Assembly: GCF_000382445.1 (NCBI RefSeq)
Contig: NZ_KB905472.1
Span: 760,444 to 824,443, forward strand
Length of the DNA: 64,000 nucleotides
Direction: 5' to 3'
From: Phocaeicola massiliensis B84634 = Timone 84634 = DSM 17679 = JCM 13223
GTDB taxonomy: Bacteria; Bacteroidota; Bacteroidia; Bacteroidales; Bacteroidaceae
Positions within the stretch are counted from its first letter, which is position 1; every line of letters begins with the position of its first letter. Below are positions 7,224 to 15,007 of this stretch, piece by piece. A model generated the notes under the pieces. It was not told the DNA's origin. It searched no databases and was given only the letters and a program-made list of their open reading frames with translations. The position numbers and the translations under genes were made by a program.

Positions 7224-7966
7224 GCTACTTGGTTAAGTTGTAACTTACGCTCCGTAAAGAGAGCCTTGATTTCACTGTTAGAATCCACTTCGTTCTTATG
7301 TTGCTGATACAATCCCATAAGTGCCTGCTGATTAATACAAGCGTTTAGGGCTGCTTTTATCCCAGCGTACTTCTCCAATGGTTGCTGTGTCGTTTTGGTT
7401 TTACGGGTTGTTGTTTTCTTTGATGCTGTTTCTGCATTTTGGCCGGCATCCGAACTTTCATTCTCCGGCACATCTTCTCCGGCATAGATATACAATCCCA
7501 GCCCGAACATGGCGAGGTTCTTTACAAGGCATCGCATCAGGGTCTTGTTGATGTCGAACATAGTGGCAGCTTCTACTTTCTTTTCGACATACTGCTTCTT
7601 GAACTTGTCATATACATTATAAGTATAGGGTTCAAACTTCATGGCTTTATTGGCACCATTCATTACAGGTAGCCACATTTCATGGGCGATTCCATCTACG
7701 GTTACTTCTGTATATACGACAATCCCCACAAACGGATCCGCAAAATAAGGAAGTCCTGTTGATGGATGTTTGACAATCTTATACGTTGCACTAGGGTAGC
7801 ATCGCTTAAACTCTGCCCAAGCGTTTGCCCAGCTTAAATAAGTCAGGTCGTTGTACTTCTCAACTTTGTCGCTGAGGTCTAATGAATAAAGCGCATCAAA
7901 CATGACGGCTCTTCTTTCGTCATCCGTAGCATTTGCCGGGATGACAGGTTTTTGGAATTTACACAT
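7220..7966 (-). CDS. Sak-like single-strand annealing protein (DUF1071)
   Basis: A 248-residue protein. The N-terminal half carries YLSWANAWAEFKRCYPSATY, the hallmark of the DUF1071/Sak family of phage annealing proteins, and a conserved core up to residue about 170. A Thr/Lys-rich linker (residues about 175-195) joins a helical C-terminal tail. It binds single-stranded DNA and promotes annealing, working with the exonuclease whose gene overlaps its stop. Such pairs support replication and recombination of phages and some conjugative elements. Confidence 0.82.
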   Translation of the reverse strand: MCKFQKPVIPANATDDERRAVMFDALYSLDLSDKVEKYNDLTYLSWANAWAEFKRCYPSATYKIVKHPSTGLPYFADPFVGIVVYTEVTVDGIAHEMWLPVMNGANKAMKFEPYTYNVYDKFKKQYVEKKVEAATMFDINKTLMRCLVKNLAMFGLGLYIYAGEDVPENESSDAGQNAETASKKTTTRKTKTTQQPLEKYAGIKAALNACINQQALMGLYQQHKNEVDSNSEIKALFTERKLQLNQVA

Positions 7967-8001
7967 AATGATAAAAAATTAGTGGTTGATAATCCGATAA
8001 A

Positions 8002-8070
8002 ATAAAAAAAGGGAGATACACAGAATCTTGGTTTGATGAATAAACTTTGATAATGTGTACCTCCCCTTTT
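8002..8070 (-). terminator. Rho-independent terminator
   Basis: GGGAG-A-TACACA pairs with TGTGTA-C-CTCCC across a 30-nt loop, followed on the minus strand by a T-rich run. It separates the DUF3871 gene from the annealing protein gene. Confidence 0.75.
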
Positions 8071-8088
8071 AAAAAGTAGGGTTAGTTG

Positions 8089-9111
8089 TCAGTTGAGAAA
8101 CCATGAATAGCCTTCGGTATCGTTACCTTCTATGGCTCTTTGGATTCCCAAAGCAAAATCGGTGCAGTTTTGGTTGCGTTCAAGCCAACGGTCAATGTAA
8201 GCTGATTTGGCCGCTTCGTTGGCGAGTTGTAACAGGTTCCAACAGGTTATGTTCTCGTTTTCCTTCTTCCCGAAATTAGGATTGGAAACATATCCTTTCA
8301 CCATCGCATTTACGGCTTGGTCACCCATTTCCAGCGATGGCAGGTTTCGTTGTTCGTTTACAGGTAGAAACTGATATAATCTTAATCTGCCTATGATTTT
8401 ACAGAACAATTCTTCGGAGATTGCTGTTGATTGCAAATTCTCCAGAAGATTGAGTGTTTCTTCTTTATGAGGATTGAAACCGCTGAACAGTTCCAGAGCC
8501 TTCTGCGTGATGTCCGCTTCAGTCATACATTCTATCGTTCCTGAAAATCCATCGCACGTCAGGCAGAGATTTGAACACACTTTTACTTTCCAACCAACAA
8601 AGATTTTAAACTTCATTGCGGTCTGCCCTCTGTATAGCTTGTCTTCACTGTAACTTCTGACACCTCCGACAGTCAGATTAACATTCTGTCCGTTGATGGT
8701 CTGAACCAGTCCTTTTATATGTGTCACCCATGCAAGACGCTGATAGAATATGGTTTTCTCATCTTCTCTTAGTTCGCTTGCTTTCTTGTGCTGAGCTGAT
8801 GGAACCCTCCCGATAATGGGGTGTGATACCCTGCATTCAACAGGTGTCATTTCTCCGAATATCTGTCCTGCCGCTTCTGTTACAGCACCGATGAAATTCT
8901 GGTGCGATATGGTCAGGCTGTTGTCGCAGAACGTTGGAATTACGTTCTTCTCTGTAAGTTCTTCCAATGTGATACCGGAAGTGTTGCTCTCGATGAAGTT
9001 AGGATGAAACTTCTGATTTTCTTCTGATACTGTTGCTGTATCTTCAATACCTGTAATCACTGCTGCCTGTTCTTTGATAGAATCGGCTGCTTGTCTTTTT
9101 GTTGTTCTCAT
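8089..9111 (-). CDS. DUF3871 family protein
   Basis: A 340-residue protein of a family seen in Bacteroidetes conjugative and integrative elements. The central part (RVSHPIIGRVPSAQHKK, then EKTIFYQRLAWVTHI) matches what I know of DUF3871; several Cys (VCSNLCLTCDG) may bind metal. The function is not established. A longer frame opens at 9156; the ATG at 9111 (MRTTKRQAADSIKEQ) is preferred because it avoids an AT-rich non-protein-like N-terminus. It is followed by its own terminator. Confidence 0.75.
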   Translation of the reverse strand: MRTTKRQAADSIKEQAAVITGIEDTATVSEENQKFHPNFIESNTSGITLEELTEKNVIPTFCDNSLTISHQNFIGAVTEAAGQIFGEMTPVECRVSHPIIGRVPSAQHKKASELREDEKTIFYQRLAWVTHIKGLVQTINGQNVNLTVGGVRSYSEDKLYRGQTAMKFKIFVGWKVKVCSNLCLTCDGFSGTIECMTEADITQKALELFSGFNPHKEETLNLLENLQSTAISEELFCKIIGRLRLYQFLPVNEQRNLPSLEMGDQAVNAMVKGYVSNPNFGKKENENITCWNLLQLANEAAKSAYIDRWLERNQNCTDFALGIQRAIEGNDTEGYSWFLN

Positions 9112-9129
9112 TTTACTGTTATTTTTTAG

Positions 9130-9205
9130 TTGGTTGATAAAATCTGATAAAAACAAAAAGCCAAGAGGTCATTTCTTTGCTTTTACAAATATTCCTCTTA
9201 GCTTC
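9130..9205 (-). terminator. Probable terminator overlapping a small ORF
   Basis: AAGC-C-AAGAGG pairs with CCTCTT-A-GCTT (about 9158-9204), and the minus strand continues TTTTTGTTTTTATC. It overlaps the last third of the 36-residue ORF, whose stop lies within the loop. Confidence 0.55.
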
Positions 9206-9279
9206 TTTATGCCTTTAAGTATCGAAGTTGCTACCTCCAATACCGTTATTATTATGTCCTGTGTCTTGTCATAATCCAT
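9169..9279 (-). CDS. 36-residue amphipathic peptide ORF
   Basis: An open frame of 36 codons starting MDYDKTQDIIITVLEVA and ending in a Lys-rich helix (KAKK). Hydrophobic residues recur every three to four positions, as in membrane-active or toxin-like peptides. It starts 15 nt after the stop of the 53-residue ORF. Too short for certainty; the pattern and position support it weakly. Confidence 0.4.
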   Translation of the reverse strand: MDYDKTQDIIITVLEVATSILKGIKKLRGIFVKAKK

Positions 9280-9293
9280 TCACGGACATTTTA

Positions 9294-9455
9294 TCAGTTT
9301 TCAGTAACTGCATTATCTACAGCCACTTTACTTGCAGCGGATTTTTTCTTGGATCTGCTGCCATACTTCTCAACAAGTTCAATTACTACCGAACCTGCAA
9401 CAATAATCTCAGCTACATACGCTGCGATTTTAATTCCTTTCATTAAATTTCCCAT
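9294..9455 (-). CDS. 53-residue protein with hydrophobic helix
   Basis: A small ORF beginning MGNLMKGIKIAAYVAEII, with a hydrophobic segment at residues 9-27 followed by a basic tail (SRSKKKSAASK). It could be a single-pass membrane peptide. A purine-rich AAATTTAAGAG precedes the ATG. It lies between the structured region at 9456-9921 and the 36-residue ORF. No family recognised. Confidence 0.5.
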   Translation of the reverse strand: MGNLMKGIKIAAYVAEIIVAGSVVIELVEKYGSRSKKKSAASKVAVDNAVTEN

Positions 9456-9921
9456 TTCTCTTAAATTTTAGTTTGTTAATAATATTGTTTTCTATTCTCT
9501 TATATACATTTTTCATATATAAGGCTTTGAGGGGAAATCAAGGAAATGGGGAGAAAAAATAAACCAATCTTTCGACTGGTTGTGATAGTTGAACCGTTGT
9601 AAATAGCTCCTCGCATTTACTTGGCCTATCATGCGGCATACATTCTTTCGTGGGGAACTATGTCTTGTCCATATACTAAAATTGCTACGCATCATCGAAT
9701 CTCCATCTTATCCATCGTCTGAAAATAAGTGTGACCCGGTAAATTATTTTTTATATATGCTTGAAGCTACGCACCTTATCTTAATGGTGCATGAATAATG
9801 CTTCAAGTTATTTTCTCATATATAAGAGTTTGAGGTGATTTAAAGAGGAAATAAAAGCAATAATCCCTATTACTCAATAAAATTAGAGCATAGGGATTAT
9901 TATGTTATAAAGGGATATACT
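9456..9921. other. Structured non-coding region between small ORF and integrase
   Basis: No protein gene is convincing here. Features seen: CTTATATA/TATATAAG stem near 9500-9525; a 22-bp imperfect direct repeat, CATATATAAGGCTTTGAGGG at 9514 and CATATATAAGAGTTTGAGGT at 9817 (19 of 22 over the full unit, 303 bp apart); a stem-loop at 9760-9807 (CTTGAAGC/GCTTCAAG with inner GCACC/GGTGC); and AACCA/TGGTT near 9570. Candidates are an sRNA, recombinase arm sites, or a replication or transfer origin. Confidence 0.45.
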
Positions 9922-11139
9922 TTAGTAATCAGAATCTCCTGTAAACGTATCCATAAGTTTATCCATCTGCTCGCCTATGCACTTGTCTATTAGCTTTGCA
10001 TAGTGGGCAGTCATTCGTGTATTGGTATGTCCTAACATCTTAGAAACAACTTCCAGCGATATGTTATTGGCTAAAGTAATTGTACTTGCAAAGGTGTGCC
10101 TACTTGTGTGGAAGCAAATTCGTTTATTAATTCCACAAAGTATAGCTATATCCTTTAGATATTTGTTGATGTCCGCAGGGTCTTGAATAGGGAGTAATTT
10201 CTCTCCACCTTTGTACTTATCCAATATCAGTTTGGCGATGGGGAGTAGGGGAATGCGTGATAGAACCCCTGTCTTAACCCTACGTTTCTTAATCCATATT
10301 CTGCCAGTGTTATCTTTCTCAAAGTGTTCTGGTGTCAAGGTCTTAATGTCAATGTAGCTAAGCCCTGTGAAGCACCCAAAGAGGAACATATCTTTAGCTC
10401 TCTCCAATCGTGGCAGGGGAGTATCAAAGTTGATTATCTTCCTCAATTCTTCTTCGTCCAAGAAATCAACTTCCACAGGTTCACGTTCTACTTTATAAGT
10501 AGTGAATGGGTTGAAACTAATGTAAGCATTGGCTACGGATAGGTTGATAATTTTCTTCAATAGTTTTAAATGCTTGGTGCATGAGTTTTGTGCCATACCT
10601 TTATCAATTTTTAAGAACGAATGAAACGACTGAATGAAATTAATGTTCAGTTCACGTAAATATAAATCGTCACGTTTGTATTTCTGTTGAACAAACTCCC
10701 TTAATAATCTGATGGTATAGACAGATACCCAAAGAGTGGCTTTAGAAACTCCATTGCCAACAAGTTTTTCTTGTTCTTTGTTGTGTTCTTCAAAGACTTC
10801 AAATAGGCTTTTCTCTTTTAGAGATTCTACTTTATCAAAATAAGCGTCACGTAATAGTTCCGCTGTGATTACAAAACCTCTATCTAACAATTCTGCTTCT
10901 TTTTGATAGAGTTTGGCTCTGATAGCCTTTAGATAGTTGTTTAGACTTTGGGCTTCTTTATCCTTGCCTTTTACTTGTTGTTTGGTTTTATCCCAATTAC
11001 AGGATTTTACTTTTTTACCTGTAGAAAAAGCACATCTTTCTCCATTAACTGTGAGTACTACCTCTATTGAAGCTGTACCATCTTTCCTAACTCTGCTATC
11101 TCTTATGAAGAATAAGATAGCAAATGAACTTCTTACCAT
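9922..11139 (-). CDS. Tyrosine integrase of a Bacteroides mobile element
   Basis: A 405-residue tyrosine recombinase. An N-terminal arm-binding domain (residues about 5-90), a SAM-like core-binding domain (about 110-205) and a C-terminal catalytic domain follow in order. The catalytic box HTSRHTF and the LGHTNTRMTAHYAKL segment with the nucleophile Tyr are intact. At the first conserved Arg position the sequence reads TGLSYIDIKTL, with Ser instead of Arg, as described for IntDOT of CTnDOT. It integrates and excises the element occupying the left end of the window; the attachment site should be close to its 5' side. Confidence 0.93.
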   Translation of the reverse strand: MVRSSFAILFFIRDSRVRKDGTASIEVVLTVNGERCAFSTGKKVKSCNWDKTKQQVKGKDKEAQSLNNYLKAIRAKLYQKEAELLDRGFVITAELLRDAYFDKVESLKEKSLFEVFEEHNKEQEKLVGNGVSKATLWVSVYTIRLLREFVQQKYKRDDLYLRELNINFIQSFHSFLKIDKGMAQNSCTKHLKLLKKIINLSVANAYISFNPFTTYKVEREPVEVDFLDEEELRKIINFDTPLPRLERAKDMFLFGCFTGLSYIDIKTLTPEHFEKDNTGRIWIKKRRVKTGVLSRIPLLPIAKLILDKYKGGEKLLPIQDPADINKYLKDIAILCGINKRICFHTSRHTFASTITLANNISLEVVSKMLGHTNTRMTAHYAKLIDKCIGEQMDKLMDTFTGDSDY

Positions 11140-11220
11140 AGTTTAATCATTTAAAATTAGACATTGGGAAGTCCTTTAAAATGTGATATATCTTTCTGTA
11201 TATTAGATAGATGAATTGAT

Positions 11221-11273
11221 TTTTGTGTGCAGTTTTGAAAAAACATCAAATTGCACACAGATTGCACACAAAA
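11221..11273. repeat. TTGCACACA repeat cluster upstream of integrase (att candidate)
   Basis: TTTTGTGTGCA at 11221-11231 is the exact inverse of TGCACACAAAA at 11263-11273, and TTGCACACA occurs twice directly (11251-11259 and 11262-11270). The cluster lies 80-135 bp upstream of the integrase start, the expected place for integrase-binding sites and the element end. Confidence 0.55.
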
Positions 11274-11445
11274 TAGCCTCAATTTAGCTCCAAATTAAGG
11301 ATAATCAGCCACGTTTACCCTTAGAGATTCAAGCTCCATTTAAGCTATAATTTGCTTCAATTCCATCATTCAATCACAGCCAATTATAAGAAAAACAGCA
11401 AGAGGAAATGAGTGTCAGAATAGGGGATAAGCATTACAGTATAAC

Positions 11446-11486
11446 TAAAACAAAAATCCCCATAACCATTACAGTTACAGGGATTT
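11446..11486 (-). terminator. Rho-independent terminator
   Basis: AAATCCC (11454-11460) pairs with GGGATTT (11480-11486), supported by GTAAC/GTTA-type inner pairs, and the minus strand continues TTTTGTTTT. Ends the GGGtGRT operon. Confidence 0.75.
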
Positions 11487-11507
11487 ATATGTTAGCAATG
11501 TATTATA

Positions 11508-12518
11508 TTACTTGCTCAAAGCTTGAGCCACGTCAACCGCACAAGCCACTGTACATCCTACCATCGGGTTGTTACCGATACCCAGGAAGCCCATCATTTC
11601 CACGTGAGCGGGAACGGATGAAGAACCGGCGAACTGAGCGTCAGAGTGCATACGACCCATTGTGTCTGTCATACCGTAAGAAGCAGGACCGGCAGCCATG
11701 TTGTCCGGGTGAAGAGTACGACCTGTACCACCACCTGATGCAACTGAGAAATAAGGCTTACCTGCAAGAACACGTTCTTTCTTGTAAGTACCTGCAACCG
11801 GATGTTGGAAACGAGTCGGGTTAGTAGAGTTACCGGTGATAGATACGTCTACACCTTCTTTCCACATGATAGCTACACCTTCGCGAACATCATCGGCTCC
11901 GTAGCATTTTACTTTTGCACGAGGACCGTCAGAATAAGCGATTTCACGAACTACTTTCAGTTCACCTGTGAAATAATCGAATTCAGTCTGAACGTATGTA
12001 AATCCGTTGATACGAGAGATGATTTGTGCAGCGTCTTTGCCCAAACCGTTCAAGATACAACGCAGAGGTTCTTTACGTACTTTGTCTGCTTTTGCAGCGA
12101 TTTTGATAGCACCTTCGGCAGCAGCGAATGATTCGTGACCTGCCAGGAATGCGAAACATTTAGTTTCTTCGCGCAGCAACATAGCAGCCAGGTTACCGTG
12201 ACCGATACCTACTTTACGGTCGTCGGCTACAGAACCCGGAATACAGAATGCCTGCAGACCGATACCGATAGCTTCGGCAGCTTCGGCAGCGTTTTTGCAA
12301 CCTTTCTTCAATGCAATGGCAGAACCTACTACGTAAGCCCACTTAGCATTTTCGAAACAGATAGGCTGAGTTTCTTCACAAGTTTTATAAGGATCAAGTC
12401 CGGCAGCTTCGCAGATTGCGTTAGCTTCTTCGATGTCTTTGATGCCGTTTTCGTTCAAAGCAGCAATGATCTGTTTGATACGACGGTCTTGGCTTTCGAA
12501 TTTTACTTCTCTAATCAT
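11508..12518 (-). CDS. GGGtGRT protein
   Basis: A 336-residue cytoplasmic protein of a family named after its motif, visible here as SVASGGGTGRTLHPDN. Several conserved Cys (AICEAAGLDPYKTCEE, GCTVACAVD) suggest a metal or Fe-S link. The biochemical role is not known to me. It is the second gene of an operon with the NifU/IscU-like scaffold protein, starting 18 nt after that gene's stop. The two genes are consistently paired in anaerobes, so a redox or Fe-S cluster function is a reasonable inference. Confidence 0.88.
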   Translation of the reverse strand: MIREVKFESQDRRIKQIIAALNENGIKDIEEANAICEAAGLDPYKTCEETQPICFENAKWAYVVGSAIALKKGCKNAAEAAEAIGIGLQAFCIPGSVADDRKVGIGHGNLAAMLLREETKCFAFLAGHESFAAAEGAIKIAAKADKVRKEPLRCILNGLGKDAAQIISRINGFTYVQTEFDYFTGELKVVREIAYSDGPRAKVKCYGADDVREGVAIMWKEGVDVSITGNSTNPTRFQHPVAGTYKKERVLAGKPYFSVASGGGTGRTLHPDNMAAGPASYGMTDTMGRMHSDAQFAGSSSVPAHVEMMGFLGIGNNPMVGCTVACAVDVAQALSK

Positions 12519-12536
12519 ATTCTTTCCTCCTTATAA

Positions 12537-13238
12537 TTATTCGTGACGTGGATCAATTTTCTTAACAGCTCCCTGCTCTTCAGTTACACGTCCGTAAGTA
12601 CCTGTAACTTTCTTCAACGCTTCGTTAGCATCAGTACCCTTCTTGATTTCGTCCATGAACTTACCCATGTGAACGAATTCGTAACCGCAGATTTCATCGT
12701 TCTTATCCAAGAATACGTTCTTGATGTAACCTTCAGCCATTTCAAGGTAACGGGGACCTTTAGCCAAAGTACCATACAAAGTACCTACCTGGCTGCGAAG
12801 ACCTTTACCCAAGTCTTCCAGACCGGCACCGATAATCAGACCACCTTCCGAGAAAGCCGACTGAGTACGTCCGTAAACGATTTGAAGGAAAAGTTCGCGC
12901 ATTGCTGTGTTGATAGCGTCACAAACCAAGTCGGTGTTCAATGCTTCCAATACAGTCTTGCCCGGAAGGATTTCGGCAGCCATGGCAGCCGAGTGAGTCA
13001 TACCTGAGCAACCGATAGTTTCTACCAATGCTTCCTGGATGATACCTTCTTTTACGTTAAGGGTTAGTTTACAAGCACCCTGCTGAGGAGCACACCAGCC
13101 AATACCGTGTGTCAAACCAGAGATGTCTTTGATTTCTTTTGATTTTACCCACTTTCCTTCTTCAGGAATAGGAGCCGGTCCGTGATTAGGACCTTTCTTC
13201 ACAACACACATGTGTTCTACTTCGTGTGAATAAGTCAT
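12537..13238 (-). CDS. IscU/NifU-like iron-sulfur scaffold protein
   Basis: A 233-residue protein with an IscU/NifU-like core: CAPQQGACKLTLNVKEG, then VETIGCSGMTHSAAMAAEIL, matching the GC(G/S)xxxxxS(A/S)MA cluster-binding region of scaffold proteins, followed by LPGKTVLEAL. It likely holds a nascent Fe-S cluster. The C-terminal 80 residues form an extension absent from classic IscU. It leads the operon with the GGGtGRT gene and has a good promoter box upstream. Confidence 0.8.
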   Translation of the reverse strand: MTYSHEVEHMCVVKKGPNHGPAPIPEEGKWVKSKEIKDISGLTHGIGWCAPQQGACKLTLNVKEGIIQEALVETIGCSGMTHSAAMAAEILPGKTVLEALNTDLVCDAINTAMRELFLQIVYGRTQSAFSEGGLIIGAGLEDLGKGLRSQVGTLYGTLAKGPRYLEMAEGYIKNVFLDKNDEICGYEFVHMGKFMDEIKKGTDANEALKKVTGTYGRVTEEQGAVKKIDPRHE

Positions 13239-13283
13239 ATTCTTTACGTTTTTTGGTAATAAAATAAATATTCGTAACCACGT

Positions 13284-13319
13284 GAAAAAGGTTAGTTACC
13301 TTTTTCGCCTACAAAGTTA
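13284..13319 (-). promoter_or_regulatory. Promoter and palindrome of the scaffold-GGGtGRT operon
   Basis: The minus strand has a TAACTTTG -7 box (13312-13319), with TTG 19 bp upstream. Just downstream of the predicted start lies a palindrome GAAAAAGG/CCTTTTTC (13284-13306), which could be an operator or a 5' stabilising hairpin. Confidence 0.6.
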
Positions 13320-13445
13320 GTCCTTTTATTCTTTTCTGCAACCTGTTGCGTGCCACTTTTTGATATTAAATTAAATAAATTTATTGTGAGACAATATTTT
13401 GCAAACTAGAGTTGCCAAAATCTTTTTTCTTTCCACCGAATCACT

Positions 13446-13453
13446 TATCTTTG
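13446..13453 (+). promoter_or_regulatory. -7 box TATCTTTG of the DMP19 gene
   Basis: A perfect TAnnTTTG box 22 bp upstream of the ATG at 13476. The -33 element is weak. Confidence 0.55.
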
Positions 13454-13475
13454 TACCTATATATATTATATAAAG

Positions 13476-13988
13476 ATGGAAACGAGTAAAATAGAAATTA
13501 AGGACGAAGTGCTTCGACAGGGTGCTGAGGAAGGTATGGACGAATTTATTAAAGTTTTTACCGATAAGTATTTGGAAGTGACGGGCGGTGTGATTAATGC
13601 TGAAACAATGCCCTTGCTCAATGGTTACCAACATTCTTTGCTAGGCTATCATTTTTTTCGTGAAGAGATTAATGAAGGGGGCTTTATTCAGTTGATTCAA
13701 AATGGCTATGGGCCGTATCTTTTTGATAATCCTTTTGCTAAATCAATGCGTCTTTTTGGGGCGAAGGAATTCTCAAAGTTGATTTATACTGCCAAGAAAA
13801 TTTATGATGAAAACCGTGCAGACTTGGAAAAAGACTGCGATGATGAAGAATTTATGGCTATGTATGAGCAATACGAGGTATTTGATGAACTGGAAGAGCA
13901 GTTTATGGATATGGAGGAACTTGTCACAGCACAGATTGCCGAGTATGTGGATAATAATATAGAACAGTTTGCTGAAATAGTGGAGTGA
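13476..13988 (+). CDS. DMP19 family protein
   Basis: A 170-residue, strongly acidic protein with the DMP19/DUF4375-like core NGYQHSLLGYHFFREEINEGGFIQLIQNGYG, then the helix FAKSMRLFGA and an acidic tail. The Neisseria prototype is a DNA-mimic protein that binds a transcription repressor; whether this one mimics DNA is unknown, though its charge would allow it. Single gene between the divergent GGGtGRT operon and the NigD-like lipoprotein, with its own promoter box. Confidence 0.75.
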   Translation: METSKIEIKDEVLRQGAEEGMDEFIKVFTDKYLEVTGGVINAETMPLLNGYQHSLLGYHFFREEINEGGFIQLIQNGYGPYLFDNPFAKSMRLFGAKEFSKLIYTAKKIYDENRADLEKDCDDEEFMAMYEQYEVFDELEEQFMDMEELVTAQIAEYVDNNIEQFAEIVE

Positions 13989-14115
13989 GTTTGTTTATGT
14001 ATTAATAAAGGTTAATATGGAAGAATGTTGTGCAGTATTTGGGTTTGGAGCTCATTTAATCATTAAAACAACAAAAAAGAGTTGAAGTTTCCCTTTACGA
14101 CTCGAATCTTTTAAT

Positions 14116-14123
14116 TAATTTTG
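14116..14123 (+). promoter_or_regulatory. -7 box TAATTTTG
   Basis: Perfect TAnnTTTG box 26 bp upstream of the NigD-like lipoprotein ATG at 14150. Confidence 0.5.
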
Positions 14124-14149
14124 CAAACCCTAATAATAAAGAGAAGAAA

Positions 14150-14899
14150 ATGAAAAAAATGAAGTTGGCAGTGTTCTTTGCTGCATTGGTATCTGTATTA
14201 TCCTTTAGTTCTTGTTTGGACACTAACAGTGAAAGTGCTTATGACGGTATAGTGCTTGTAACTGTTACAGGTGATGAGTTTCTTGGCTATAAATTATACG
14301 CAGATGGAGGTGGAATCTTGGTTCCTACAGCTGCTAATATGAAACAGTTTGGTGATTGGAGTAAGGTGAAGCGTGCTCAAGTGGCATTTAAACATTTGGA
14401 TGAAGTGTTGCCTGAGCCGTCAGAAAATACACAGTATAAGGTTGAAATTGTTTCTGCTGCTCCATTACATGGAGGTGCCAATATGATTAATACTACGAGA
14501 GATGTAGAAGCAGCTGATACTTTGTATAAGAATCAAGATCCTGTTATCGATTTTTATGGGGGAGTTATTATTTACAAGGGATATATAACATTTAGTCCTC
14601 AACTTAATTATAACTCATCTTCACCTTTTTATTTTAATATGAGTTATAGAGAAGAAGATATTGTTGATAATGAAAAACTGACGTTGACATTCCATTATGA
14701 CAATGGGGAAAGCGATTCTTATAATTCTACTCGTGCATTATGCAGTTTTCCTTTCTCGTCAGAACTTTATAGCCATTTCTCTGAAACAGATTCTATAGAT
14801 GTAGTTCTTAGAGCTATGCAGGATAGAGGTGGTGAAAATTATGTAAAAAAAGAAGTAAGAATGGCTACTAAAGATTTTAGAGCTCCTTACGGATACTGA
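14150..14899 (+). CDS. NigD-like lipoprotein
   Basis: A 249-residue exported lipoprotein. The signal peptide ends at the lipobox LSFSSC (Cys at residue about 22). The N-terminal half (YDGIVLVTVTGDEFLGYKLYADGG, then ILVPTAAN and RAQVAFKHL) fits the OB-fold N-terminal domain of the NigD-like family, and the rest is a beta-rich C-terminal domain. The family is common in Bacteroides; its role is unclear. Monocistronic: own promoter box and a strong terminator directly after it. Confidence 0.8.
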   Translation: MKKMKLAVFFAALVSVLSFSSCLDTNSESAYDGIVLVTVTGDEFLGYKLYADGGGILVPTAANMKQFGDWSKVKRAQVAFKHLDEVLPEPSENTQYKVEIVSAAPLHGGANMINTTRDVEAADTLYKNQDPVIDFYGGVIIYKGYITFSPQLNYNSSSPFYFNMSYREEDIVDNEKLTLTFHYDNGESDSYNSTRALCSFPFSSELYSHFSETDSIDVVLRAMQDRGGENYVKKEVRMATKDFRAPYGY

Positions 14900-14921
14900 T
14901 AAATCATTATATTGCAAGTAG

Positions 14922-14959
14922 AAAAGTCCTCTTTTCCCTTTGGGAAAAGGGGATTTTTT
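14922..14959 (+). terminator. Rho-independent terminator
   Basis: TCCTCTTTTCCC pairs with GGGAAAAGGGGA around a three-base loop and is followed by six T. It partly overlaps the promoter of the next gene. Confidence 0.9.
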
Positions 14960-14968
14960 ATACCTTTG
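14939..14968 (+). promoter_or_regulatory. Promoter of the Yip1-smpB-metH operon
   Basis: TTTG (14939-14942), 18 bp, TACCTTTG (14961-14968). The -33 element sits in the loop of the upstream terminator hairpin. Confidence 0.6.
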
Positions 14969-15007
14969 CAACTCATTGAAGTATAACAAAGGTAAATAGA
15001 TTAAGCA

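Larger units (their letters stand above)
11140..11507. other. Junction region between mobile element and chromosome
   Basis: This 368-bp gap contains the TTGCACACA cluster, an AT-rich stretch with no ORF or tRNA, and at its right end the terminator of the GGGtGRT gene. The element-chromosome boundary probably falls between about 11220 and 11440, but without the left junction no core repeat can be confirmed. Confidence 0.5.

Noticed and set aside
11140-11507. tRNA gene as integration target
   Set aside because: No cloverleaf or conserved TTCGANNC loop with acceptor stem was found on either strand.
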